In this document: positions 34,193-46,737 of the stretch, piece by piece
Numbering within the stretch: the stretch's first letter is position 1
How the letters are laid out: every line of letters starts with the position of its first letter
Assembly: GCA_902806565.1 (NCBI GenBank)
Contig: CADCXA010000059.1
Coordinates: 434,001-498,000, forward strand
From: Hypoxylon rubiginosum
Taxonomy: Eukaryota; Ascomycota; Sordariomycetes; Xylariales; Hypoxylaceae
Length of the DNA stretch: 64,000 nucleotides
Reading direction: 5' to 3'
Notes under the pieces: model-generated
Told to the model about the DNA's origin: nothing
Seen by the model: the letters and a program-made list of their open reading frames with translations, nothing else
Database searches by the model: none
Program-made: the position numbers and the translations under genes

Positions 34193-37100
34193 TTATAATA
34201 AAAGTTATAGTTTTTATTTTATTGTTTTTTTAGTTTTTTATTATAATTTTAATAAAAGTAATTTTAAATTAATTAATTATATATAAAAAAAGAATTTTTT
34301 CTTTAAATTAATATATTATTTATAAGAAATTATTAATACTTAAAAAATATAAAATATATAAAAATTATTAATTAATATAAAATTATTATAATTATAAATT
34401 ATTATAAATTAAATTAAATAAAAATTTATTATAATTAATATTATATATTATTATTTAATTATTATTAAATTAATTTATAATATTATATATTTTATTTAAT
34501 TTTAATGTTAAAATATAAAATTATTATAATAATTTAATTTTAATTATAATATAAAAATAATGTATATTTTTTTAGTTTAAATTATAATATTAAATTTTAA
34601 TTATTTTATAAAATTAATTTATTAATATATTTTTTTTAAAAATTCTTAATTTAAATTATTTTAATTATAAAAATATATTTAAATTTTAAATTAATTATAA
34701 AATTATTTCGATTTTATAGATTTTATTTATTAATATATTTTTTTAAAGAAATTTAAAATTAATTTATTTTTATTATAAAATATAAAAATTTAAAAATTAA
34801 TTTTAAAATTAATTTATTATATATATAAAATTAAATTTAAATTAATTATTAAATATTAAAATTAGTTATTTTTATTATAATAATTTATGTTAATTTATTA
34901 TTTAATTTATTATAAATTAAAAATAATTAAATTATAATAATTATAAAATAATTAAAGAATTTTTTAATAAAAGATTTAATATATAATATAAATTTAAAAC
35001 TTATTTTAAAAATATTTTAAATTAAACTTTTAAAAATTATAAATAAAATATTAAAAATTAAAATGTTAATTAAAAAGCTAAAAAAGTTAAAATTAAAAAA
35101 AAGTTTAAAAAAATTAAAATTAAAAGTTATTTTAATTAAATTAAATATATTAAATAATATAAATTAACTTTTAAATTTAATATTAGTTATTATTATAAGA
35201 TAATTTTTTATTATTATAAAAAAATTAAACTTTATTTTTATTAAAGTATTAAAAAAGTTATTAAAAAAATATATTTATAATATAAAGTTTTTTATAATAA
35301 ATAACTTTTTTAATTTAATAATTAATAAAAATAAAAATTAATAATAATTAGTTTATTTTAATTATAAATTAAAAGAAGATATTTAAATTTAATATTTAAA
35401 TTTATTTAAATTAAATTAAAAGAAATAAAAGAAATTAAAAATTTTTTTTAAATAATAGTTTCTTATAATAATAAAAAGTTATAATTTAGAATTAATATTT
35501 TAAATTAATTATTTTAAACGTAAAATTAAAAAGTTAATTTTAATATATTTTTAATATATAAATAATTTTACTAAATATATAATAAAAAGTTAGTTAAAGA
35601 TTTTTTAAAATTAAATATATTAATATTTTAATATAAGAGGTTATATAATACTTAAAAATTAAATATTATAAAATTTAATTAAAATATAGTTAGTATTTAA
35701 TAAAAAAATAAGTTAAATATATAAATTTATAAAAAAATATATATATTAAAATATAATAAAAATTATTATAAATATAATAATATAATAAAATAAAAAAGTT
35801 AAATTTATAAATTTATAATTTAATTTATATAGTTAATTTTAAATGTTAAATAAAAAAATTATATAAAAAATGGGATTAATATTTAAAATTTTAAATATAA
35901 ATATATTAAATAAATTTATTTAAAATTAAATTAATTAAGTTTTTAAAGATATTTTATTTTTTTATTGTTTTATATTTTTAGTATATTAAGTGTTAATATT
36001 TTATATTATTTTTATTATAATAATAATATAATTATTTTATTAATTTATAAGTGTATATATTTAATTATAAAAATAGTAAAAATATTATTAAAATATAAAA
36101 TAATAATATTAAATATTATAAAATATATTTTATAAATTACTATATTTATAAAATTAATAAAATATAAAATAAAATTTAAGTTTATAAATATAAAATTAAA
36201 ATAAAAATAAAAGTAATTATAAAAAATATAATAATATAATTATATATTATAATTATAATAAAATAAAATATATAGTAAAAAATTATATAGTTTTATAAAA
36301 ACTTTTAAATTAATTAATTATTTATTATAATTATATAATTAATAAATATATTTTTTTTAATTATAATTATAAATAGTGGTTTTATTTAAAATAAATATAA
36401 ATTTAAAAATTAATTAAATATAAAAAATTATTATTAAGTGATTTAAAATATAATTTTTTTATAAAAAAAAAAATATTTATAATAGATTTATAATAAGTTA
36501 AATTAACCGAAGAAATTATAATAAAAAAGTTTATTATTTATATATATTATATAAATATAAATTTAAAAAATAAATTAACCGGTTTTTTTAATTAAAAATA
36601 ATAAAAAATATATTTTAAAAATTAAAAAAGTAAATATTTATATTATAATTATTAAATTTAAATTAATTATAATAACTATAAATAAAAAACAACGCTAAGT
36701 TAATTTATTTAAAAAAAAAATTTTAATAATAAATTATTAAAATAATTTATTATATTTTTATTAATTATTAATAATAAAATTAAATATATAACTTTTTAAA
36801 TTAAAATTATTAATAAAAAAAAATTAATATAATAATTAATAAAAATTAAATTATAATTATAAATTTAATAAATAAAAAAATTAAAAATAAATATTATATT
36901 TATTTAAATTTATAAAAATAATTTAAATAATTAATTAAACATTAAAAAGTTATTAAAATCTATTTTATTTTTTTAATTAATATAAAAATAATTTTTAGAT
37001 TAATTATTTTTAATTTAAACATAGTTAATATATAAAATAAGCTTAATATTAAAAGGTTATAAATTTAAATTAATTATTTTTAAGAAAAAAAAAATTTAAT

Positions 37101-40100
37101 ATAAACTTTATTTAATTATAATTATAATTTAAATTATAAAAATTAAAAAACCAAATAATAAATTAATTAATAAATATTTAATATAAACTAAATAAAATAA
37201 TAATTAAATTTAATTAAAATATATTATAAAAAAAGTTAATTTAAATAACTTTTATATAATTTAATAATATTTAATAAATTATAAATTATTATTTAAAATT
37301 ATAAACTTTTAATATATAGTTAAATTAAAATTAAAATTATTATTAATATATTTAAATTATAAATTAAAAATAATAAATAATTATATGGTTTTAGTTTTAT
37401 ATTATATAATTTTCTTATTTATAATTAAAAAAGTTTTATTAATTATATAAGTTTATATAATTAATTAAAGCTAAATATATAATATTTTATTTAAAAAAAA
37501 ATAATTATATTAAAATTAAGTTTATATTAATTTTATTATTAACTAATTAACCATTATTAAAATTAAAAACATTAAATATATTATTAAAATATATTTAATT
37601 AAATAATTACCATTTTTAAACTAACTTAAATATATTATATATTAAAAACCATTAATATAAAAAAAAAATAATAACTTAAAAATCTTTAAATAAAAAAAAT
37701 AATAAAAAAATTAAAAAAATAATAATAAATTAACTAATAAAAAAATTAATTATAATTTAAATAATAAAAATATATTTAAAAAAATAATTAATATTATTAA
37801 ATTTATAATAATAATAATTATTAAGGTTTAAAAAATTAAAAATTAATTAAAAAATAAATAAAAAGTTTATATTTAAAATAAACTTAAAATAATATTAAAA
37901 ACTTAAATTAATTATATTTAGTTATTAATTACTTAAAAAAGTAAATATAATTTACTAATATTAATATTTATATTTTAAAAACATTAAAAAAAAAAATATT
38001 ACATTTAATATTATCTTAATTAAAAAAAATAAATATAAAATTATTACTTATTAATAATATTACTTTAATATTAATTAAATAAAATCTATTATCCACTAAC
38101 TTATAAATTATAAATTAACTTTTAAATTTATTAATAATAAAATATAATTTAAACTTATTAAATTATTAACTTTTAATTTAAATATTTTTATTTATTACAC
38201 TAAAAAATATAAGTTAAAAAGTAAAAATATATATATTATTTAACTTAAATAATTAATTAAAAATATATATAAAATTATTAAAAAATATAAAATTAATATT
38301 ATTTATATTTTATAAACTTTTTTATAATAACTAAATTTAAATAAAAAATATATTATTTACTTAATATTAAAAATTATTAAAAAATAAAAATATAATATTA
38401 TTATAATATATAAATATTTATAATAATAAAAAATAAATAATATTAACTTTAAATAATAAAAATAATAAATAATTAATATTAAAAGTTATTAATTATAATA
38501 AGTTATTTAAAATTAATTTTAATATTATTAATAACTATTTAATAAAAATAATAATATATATAAGTATTTAATTTTAATTAAGTTAATAAAATATATATTA
38601 AATTCTAATTATAAATATTTAGATTTAATTAATAAATAATACTTTATATTAATTAAATTTAAAATAATTTTAAATAAATTAATAATTATAATAAAAATCC
38701 TTAAATAATAAATTACAAAAAATAATTAATAATTAGTTTATTAATTTAAAATTATAAATTAATAAAACGGTATAAATATTTAATTAATAAAATTAAATAA
38801 AATAATTATTATATATATAAAAAGATTATTTTATAAAAACATTAAATAATTTAAAAGTAATAAATTTAATTAAATATATTATTAAGTTTAAAAAAAAATA
38901 GTTTTATATTATTTTAAATAGTTATTTTATATTATAAATAAATAAAAGTTTACCTTATAAATTTTTTTTTAAATAAAGGTAGTAAAATTAATTTATTTAA
39001 AAATATTACTTTAAAAAGTTTATATTTAATTTTCACTTAAAAAATCAAGTGATAAAAAAATAATTATAAATTTTAAGTTAATAAATTTAATTATAGTTAA
39101 ATTATAATAATTTATTTATAATTAATAAATAATATTTTATATTTTAATTTAAAGAGATTATAATATATTTTTTTTAAAAAAATACAGCCTATAAATATTA
39201 AGTAATTTTAATAATATATAAATATTAAAATTAAATTATATTTATTACTTTAAATAAATAATATTTAAATATATAAATATTATAAAATATAATAAAATTA
39301 CCTTATACCTTTTATATATTTAAAAACTTTAAATTTAAAAAATAATTATTATTATTAAAAAGTTTAAACCCATTTATTTTATTATTATTAAAACACCACT
39401 TAAAATAAAGAATTTTATTTAATATTTTTATAGATAATTATAATATATTAATAAAAATTTATAATAAAATATTTAATTTCTTATATTATTATTATTTTCT
39501 TAAAATTAAATTTATAAAATTAAAATTAATATTATAAAAAATAGTTTTATTTATTAACTTAATTAAAACACTTAAATTTAAGTTAAATTAAGAAAAGATT
39601 TATTTATTAATAAAACATTATAATTAATTTATTTAATAAATTAAAAAGAAGAATTATTTAAAAAATATTAAGGAATTAAAAAAATTCTTTTATTTGTTAC
39701 TTTATTTAAAAATATAGCTTTTAGGAAAAATAAATTTAAAATTAATATTAAAAATATTATATTAAAAATTAATATAAAAGTTAACATTAAAAAGAAAAAT
39801 ATTAATATAATATAAAATAATCCTGAAATTATTTTAATAAAAAAAAAATTAATAAAAAATATTTATTATTTTATATAAAGAAATTTAAAATTAAATAATT
39901 AAGAATCTAAAATTAATTAAGTAATTTTATTTAATAATAAATATATTTAAAATTAAAATAAAAAGTATTTTATTTTAATTAAATGGTTATTTTATAAAAA
40001 TAGTAATTAATAATAATATAATGTTTTTAATAAATATAATTATATTTTTTTTATTTAATTTATTAAATTTAAAAACTTGGTATTAAATAAAAAAATAAGA

Positions 40101-43100
40101 AATATTTATATTAGTAAAAATATTAATAAAATATAAATAAATAATTATTAATTTCCCTTTTTTAATTATAATATATATAAATTATTTAAACCTATTAAAT
40201 ATATTTAATTATAAATTAAATATAAAAAATTAAGTTATAACTTGGTTAAAATAATTAAGAAAATATTAAATTATTATATAATATTAACTAAATATATTAA
40301 AAATAATTAAAATTATAAATAAATTTTTTTAATTATTAAAACTAATATATTAACTTTTAAAGTGTTTTAATTTAAAGAAACTTTTTTTTATTATTTTAAA
40401 AGTTACTAAAATTTAAATAAATAATGTAATAATAAATATAATATAAAATTATTTAAACTAGTTTAATTAAAATAAAACCGGGAATAATTATTTAATTACT
40501 TTATTTTAAACCTTTAAAATTATTAATATTTTTATAAATATAATAATAAATCGGAGAAATAATAAATTAATTATAAAATATAAATATTTTTAATATAAAA
40601 ATATTGTTTAATATTTAATAATTAGGTTTATAATAATTATAAATTAAAATAAAGTAACTTATTAATAAATAATAAAATAAATAATTAAATTTTAAATTTA
40701 ATAAAAAATATTATATAAAATTAAACAAAATAAAAAATTATTTAAATACTTTATATTAAAAAAAATTTTAATAGTTATAAAATAAATTTATAATAGTTAT
40801 AGATATTACGTGGTTATAATTATTATATATAATTTAATTAGGATTTATTAGTAATTAACCTAGTTTTTAAATATTAAAAAATATTATTAATTTTATTATT
40901 TTTATAAAAAAGTTAATTTAAAAGTTTTAATTATAATAAAATTATAAAATATAATGGTTATATAATTATAAGATTTAATAATATTTAATTATATGGGATT
41001 AATTAATTTACTAAAAAAAAATAATATATAATATATTTTTTTAATAAATAAATATTTTAATAAATTTAGTTTAAACTTTAATAAAAAAAAGATAAAATAA
41101 ATATATATAATCTATTTATTTTAATAAATTAAAGGTATATTTAAAATGTTATAATAAGTTTATATGGATAATGGATTTTATTTTAAATTACCGATTTTAA
41201 ATATATATTTTAAAAATTATAAAATTAAAATTAAATATAAATTAATATATATTTTATAAAATTATAAATTTATTAAGTAATTTATAAAATTATTTATAAC
41301 TTAATTATATAAATAAATATTAATAAATAATTATAAAAATTTAAATTAATAATTAAAATAGATTTTAATAATAATATATTAAATTAATATAAGAAAAATA
41401 AAAAAAATAAATATAATGTTTATTTAAATTATATTTAAATGGTAAACTAGATTAATTTAAATAATTAAAAAGGCGAATAAATTAAAGATTTTAATAGATA
41501 AATTAATTTAAAAGGAAAAATTAAATAAATAAAAAAAAAAGATATATAATAAAATATAAATAAATATAATAAAAAAAAAAAGGGAAATATAAAAGAATTA
41601 ATTAATTTTTATTAAATTAAATATTAAGTTTAATAATATATAAAAAATTAAAATTATAAAATTTAATAATTTAAAAAAATTAGTTTTTTATTAATATTTT
41701 ATAATAATTAGCAAGTAAAAAAAATAATATTTATATAGTAAAAATTATAAAAAATAACTAAAATTACGTTAAAAGTGTTAATATATATAATAGATTTTAT
41801 TATTTAAAAACGTTTATAAAAAGTTTATATTAATAATTTAAAGTTATTTATTTAAAATTTAATAAAATATAAAATTAAATAAAAAAAATTTAGTTATTTA
41901 AATTAATAAGATAATTTATTAGTTAAATTAAATTTAAAAAATCTAAATTTAAATTTAAAGTTTTTATTTAAAAAGTTAAAAAAAGTTAATTTAAAGTTAA
42001 TAATTTTAAAGCTAATATAAAACTTTTTTAACTAATAATAAAAAAAAATAGTTATTTTAAAGATTTATAGGATTTATAAGTAAGCGGGAAAAATGGTTTA
42101 ATAATATTATTAGTTAAATAGTTAAAAAAATATAGTAACTAAAGGATTTCTTTTTTATAAATATTATTTATAAAAAAATTAAAATTAAAAAAAAAGGAAA
42201 AATATTAAAAGTATAAATAATAAAATAAGTTTTTTTTAAATAGTAATTTTAATAAAGAAAAAAAATTAATAAAAAAGGTATATTAATTGTTAATAATATT
42301 TTATTTAATTTATATATAAAATTAATTCTTAAAAAATTACTAAATAATCCATTAGTATTTTTTTATAATATACCCACTAAATTATAACTATTTTTATAAG
42401 TGGAAAAAGTTATTAAAAATATGTGTTTTTATTAAAATTAAGTATTTTTAATATTTATTTTTAAGTTAAAAAAGTAATTAAAATATTTTTAATATTAAAT
42501 TAAATATTTTTTATATTAAATTTAATTAAAAAAATTACTTGATTTATTTATAATTAAAATTAAAATAATAAACATTATTATAAAATCGAAATATATAAAA
42601 TAAATATTATTTTTAACACTTTTAATATAATTTTATTAATATTATCTTATAATAAATATATTATTAATAATAAACATATTTAAATAAATCTTTAAATATT
42701 AATAATATAATAAATAAAAATAAAATCTTAAATATAAAATTAAAATAAAAACGTAAACATTTAAAAAGTTATAAGAAATTAAAAGTTAAACGAAAATATT
42801 ATAAAATAAAACAAAAAAAAATAATAGATTATATTATTAAAATAATTAACAAAATTAATAAAAAAATTCTAAATATAATAAATCCTAAATTAATTAATAA
42901 TAAAAGAAATTAATATATATTAAATAAAAAAAAAACCTTATAAATTATAAAAAATATAAATAATAAAAAAAATATAAAAAACCTAAATAACTTAATTATA
43001 AAAAAACCTAACTTTATTAATTTTAATTTAATAAATATTAGTTAATTAAATAATAATAAATAAAATAACTTATTTAATAATATAAGATTTATTAATTTTA

Positions 43101-44723
43101 ATATTAATAAAACATTATAATAAAATTAAAATATATTATAAAAATAAATTTTAATATATTTAGTAAAATGTATTATTATTTAAAAAGAAATAAACTTTAA
43201 TTATATTTATTATATTTTTAAATCTGCTAAATAAAAGGTTATTAAACCAAATAATAAATAATTTTAATTTAAATTAAAAGGTAAAATAATTCCGTAATTT
43301 TAACCGAATAAGAATAAGAAATATTTAGTATTTAAAAGTTATTAATTATTTATAAAAATAATAATATATATTAAAATTAAAGTAAATTAACTTTTATTTA
43401 ATAATAATTATTATATATATAAATATTAATTAAAACCGTTTATAAAAATATTAATTAATATTAAATTTCTATATAAACATTAAAATAAATTTATTAAAAC
43501 CAAAATATATAAATAATAACATATTATAAAAACGTTAATTTAATTAAATTTTAAATATATTTAAATTATTAAAAATTAAATTAAAGTTAAAATTAATTTT
43601 TTTAATCTTAAATAAAAAATATTAAAGTTATAAAGTTTCTTATAATTAATTATTAAATTAATAAATAATTAATTACTTTTAATTATAATAATTAAAATAA
43701 TATAATATATTAAATATAATATATATATAATACTTTAAAAATAATTTAAAAAATATAAATATAAATATATATTATAAAATATTTTTTTTTAAAAATAAAA
43801 ACATATAAATAATTTAAAAAAACCAGTATTTTTTATATCATTATAAGGAGAAATATATTTAAATAAAATACTAATAATATTAATTTAAACCTTAAAAATT
43901 ATTATTATTTTTAAATACTAAGATATTTATAAAAAGTAACTAAAAAATAAAAAAAAATAAGATTTAATAACTATAAATTAATAATTATTAAATTATATTA
44001 AAAAAATAATAAATAAATTAACTAAATTTAAAAATAAAAAAATTAAATCTATATAATAAAAATTTAATATTATTAACACTTATAAAATTAATAAAAATTA
44101 AAAAATTAAAAATAAAAAATTTAAATTATTATAATAAATAATATAAGTTAATATTAATTAAAATATAAATAAGAATTAAAATTTAATAATATTATTTAAA
44201 AAAATAATTATTGAAATTAATAAATTTATAAAAAATAAATATAAATTATTTTAATAAGATTTTAAAATTAATAAAAATTAAAATAATAAAGTTAATATAA
44301 ATTTTAATAAGTTTAAATTTACTAGAAAAAAAAGTTAATTAATATAATTTATTTATAAAAATTAAAAAACTATATTTTAAATAATTAAAAATAAGTTATT
44401 AATTTTAATAAATTAAATAAAAAATAATTTAAAAATAATAAATAAAGTTTTAAATAAATTATAAGGTTAATTTTTAAAATATATTTAGAAATTAATAATT
44501 ATAATTAGTAAAATATTTATTATATTTAAAAGTAACTTAATATAAAATATAAAAAATTAATATAAAAAAATCTAGAACTTTTATTATAATAAGCTGGAAA
44601 TTTATATTAAAAAAAAAAATTATAAATATAATTTTAAAAAGAAATAATTAAAGTTATAAATTTAAAATTATAATATTAAATTTAGTTTTAAATTAAGCAG
44701 TTTAAAAGAAATATTTAACTATA

Positions 44724-44904
44724 TATAAAATATTTAAAAATATTTAAAATAAGTTTAAATAAATTTAATTAAAAAATAATTTAATTTTAATTATATAGTT
44801 TATATACAAATAAATTTTTAAGTTAAAAATAACTAGCTAATTTCTAAAATTTTTATAATAATAAATTATATTATTTTTTCAGAGGATCATTTTAAAATCT
44901 AATA
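44724..44904 (+). repeat. Right copy of 181-bp direct terminal repeat
   Basis: Gap-free partner of 34012-34192. By hand count about 42 positions differ, every one a transition. Its second half keeps more G/C than the left copy, so the two copies were mutated independently. Confidence 0.88.
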
Positions 44905-45150
44905 ATATTAAGATAAATATAATTAGAAAGAAAAAAGTATATTATCGACGAGGCCCGCCGCCTACGTCATAATTATTAATCTCACAGCTGGCATCGAACC
45001 GATAGTGAGTGGTATAAAAATTTTAGATATCAATAACAAATTCAACGTTCTAATCTAGATTCTACCAGACTTTTGAGTCTAATATACGTTTTGAAGTTAA
45101 CGTACACATCGGATATCAACCGGGAAACATATTACCCAATACCAATCAAC

Positions 45151-46215
45151 ATGGATTTGCCACCAGCACCCAATGGACTCTCGAACCGATGGAACCTCGG
45201 TCTTCGCTGGGGCCTCTGTTCCGCACCTGGCTGCATATTCCGTGACAATCAGCTCAAGTGCAGTGGGTGCCATGCAATCCTGTACTGCAGCGTCGCCCAC
45301 CAAAAGGCCGACCGGCCGCGTCACAAGTCGTCCTGCAACATCGTGAAGGGCGCGCGCGAGGACCTTGCCAAGGAAGAAGCGGCTTTGCGCGCCACACCTG
45401 GCGACGCACAGATGCCCGAGAACCCATTCGAGACGGCGCGGGGCCAGTTCTGGTTATTCCAGCCGACCCGCTCCTACATGCAGAGCCGCCTCGCGCTCAC
45501 CGCCGCTCTGCTGAACATCAAGACCGGCGTGGCCGTCGAGACCGCCCTGGACCACAGCCTCGAGATGCTGCAGCTGAACCCCGGCGACAACCAGGGCGTG
45601 CGCGGCCAGGTCCCGGGGCTCTTCCTGCGCCTTGGCAGGGACCAAGAGGCCTACGATTTCATCAAGTGGTACGCCACCGTGGGCGCCGCCAGCGACTATA
45701 AGTGGGGCAACCCGGAGAGCCCCTTCTTGAACCTCCACGACGAAGACGTATTCGAGCGCGTCGACGAGTACGCCGAAAAGGTGTACGACCTGAGCATGCT
45801 CGTCTGCTTGACGAACCTGAAGATCCGCCTCCTGCTAGACCTGCAGGCGCTAGAGCGGGAGTCCAAGAAGCCCGGCAACAGCGATGTCAGCTACGACAAG
45901 AAGATGGAGTGGGTGCGCGAGGAAGCCATCAGCGACGCGTTGTACAAGCGCCGGGATATCGTCGAGCGGGCCGATTGGACCGATCTCATCGCCGACCTGG
46001 AGGGCCAAATCAAGACGCTCGTGGGGTGTGTAGAGAAGAAGAACAAGCATTATTGGCCCGCTCTGAATGTGCCGGAGCGCTGGGCTGCGGCTTACCCTGC
46101 CGTGTACTCACCTGGCTCCCCGCAAGAAATCAATATGGTATTCAGGCAGACTTGGTACACCTGGTCGGAATGCCCTGCTGCCATGGAAGTTCTTAGGAAA
46201 TATGCTGGTATCTAA
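45151..46215 (+). CDS. MYND-type zinc finger protein
   Basis: Intronless, 354 residues from the ATG at 45151; an in-frame ATG at 45073 would add 26 residues of no recognisable content. A MYND zinc finger lies near the N-terminus: CSAPGC, then KCSGCHAILYCSVAHQKADR, then HKSSC. The remainder is a helical region without a recognised catalytic motif; there is no SET domain. MYND fingers bind Pro-rich peptides in partner proteins, so the protein is probably an adaptor. It belongs to a large family of fungal MYND proteins of unknown role. It is GC-rich and begins only about 250 bp from the A/T island, with no sign of RIP. Confidence 0.85.
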   Translation: MDLPPAPNGLSNRWNLGLRWGLCSAPGCIFRDNQLKCSGCHAILYCSVAHQKADRPRHKSSCNIVKGAREDLAKEEAALRATPGDAQMPENPFETARGQFWLFQPTRSYMQSRLALTAALLNIKTGVAVETALDHSLEMLQLNPGDNQGVRGQVPGLFLRLGRDQEAYDFIKWYATVGAASDYKWGNPESPFLNLHDEDVFERVDEYAEKVYDLSMLVCLTNLKIRLLLDLQALERESKKPGNSDVSYDKKMEWVREEAISDALYKRRDIVERADWTDLIADLEGQIKTLVGCVEKKNKHYWPALNVPERWAAAYPAVYSPGSPQEINMVFRQTWYTWSECPAAMEVLRKYAGI

Positions 46216-46737
46216 TGTGAGTTAAACGTTTCGGCAAAGTATCGGGACAGGTGATGGTCGAATCTCTTGCACCCCCACGCAGACATGCGGCGGAGAGGCT
46301 GTGTAAGGGTGATCTTAGTGAATAACATAAATATTTAGTGTATGAGGCCGGAATAAAGATTCCGAAACTCACCGATAATCACTGCGCCCCTATCTCCCTT
46401 TCACTGTTCATAGATGCGTAGCAATTTAGCTAGGGGGCCGTAGACTCGCGCTTAATTCGAACCCAAGCAACAGCATCAGGCGCGATATATAAGATTGTTC
46501 CTTCAGCTTAGGAAATATGCCTAGGCATCGCAGCTATAACTAGCAGCAGAAGTTTTCAGCCCCTATTCAGATATAAAGGGATAATACTTTACATTGCAAG
46601 TGTGGCAAGTACCCGCAAGTGCGAGCTGGAGAGCTCACGAGTACACCCGAGATCACGTCTGGTGGTGTTTTCCAAATAGGAAATAAAACGATCAAATGAA
46701 TAGCATATAGCTTTGATGCTACCTGTGAGGTACCTAA
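46216..46737. other. Convergent intergenic region, no gene seen
   Basis: About 520 bp between the MYND gene and the 3' end of the HET pseudogene. An AGGTACCT palindrome lies at about 46727-46734. Confidence 0.45.

Larger units (their letters stand above)
34012..44904. mobile_element. A/T-saturated island, probable RIP-mutated LTR-type element
   Basis: About 10.9 kb almost entirely of A and T, rich in TpA, with no open frame long enough to report on either strand. It starts and ends with the same 181-bp sequence in direct orientation (34012-34192 and 44724-44904). The two copies align without gaps and differ only by G/A and C/T changes. This is what repeat-induced point mutation leaves on duplicated DNA. 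The layout fits a single element with long terminal repeats, but I cannot read any reverse transcriptase or integrase remnant, so the element class is inference. Two unrelated insertions of a short repeat at the edges remain possible. Confidence 0.8.

Noticed and set aside
34012..44904. Possible mitochondrial DNA or centromere instead of a RIP island
   Set aside because: Mitochondrial DNA would keep long open frames and RNA genes. A centromere core would be much larger and would not need matched direct repeats with transition-only differences. A small centromeric fragment cannot be fully excluded.
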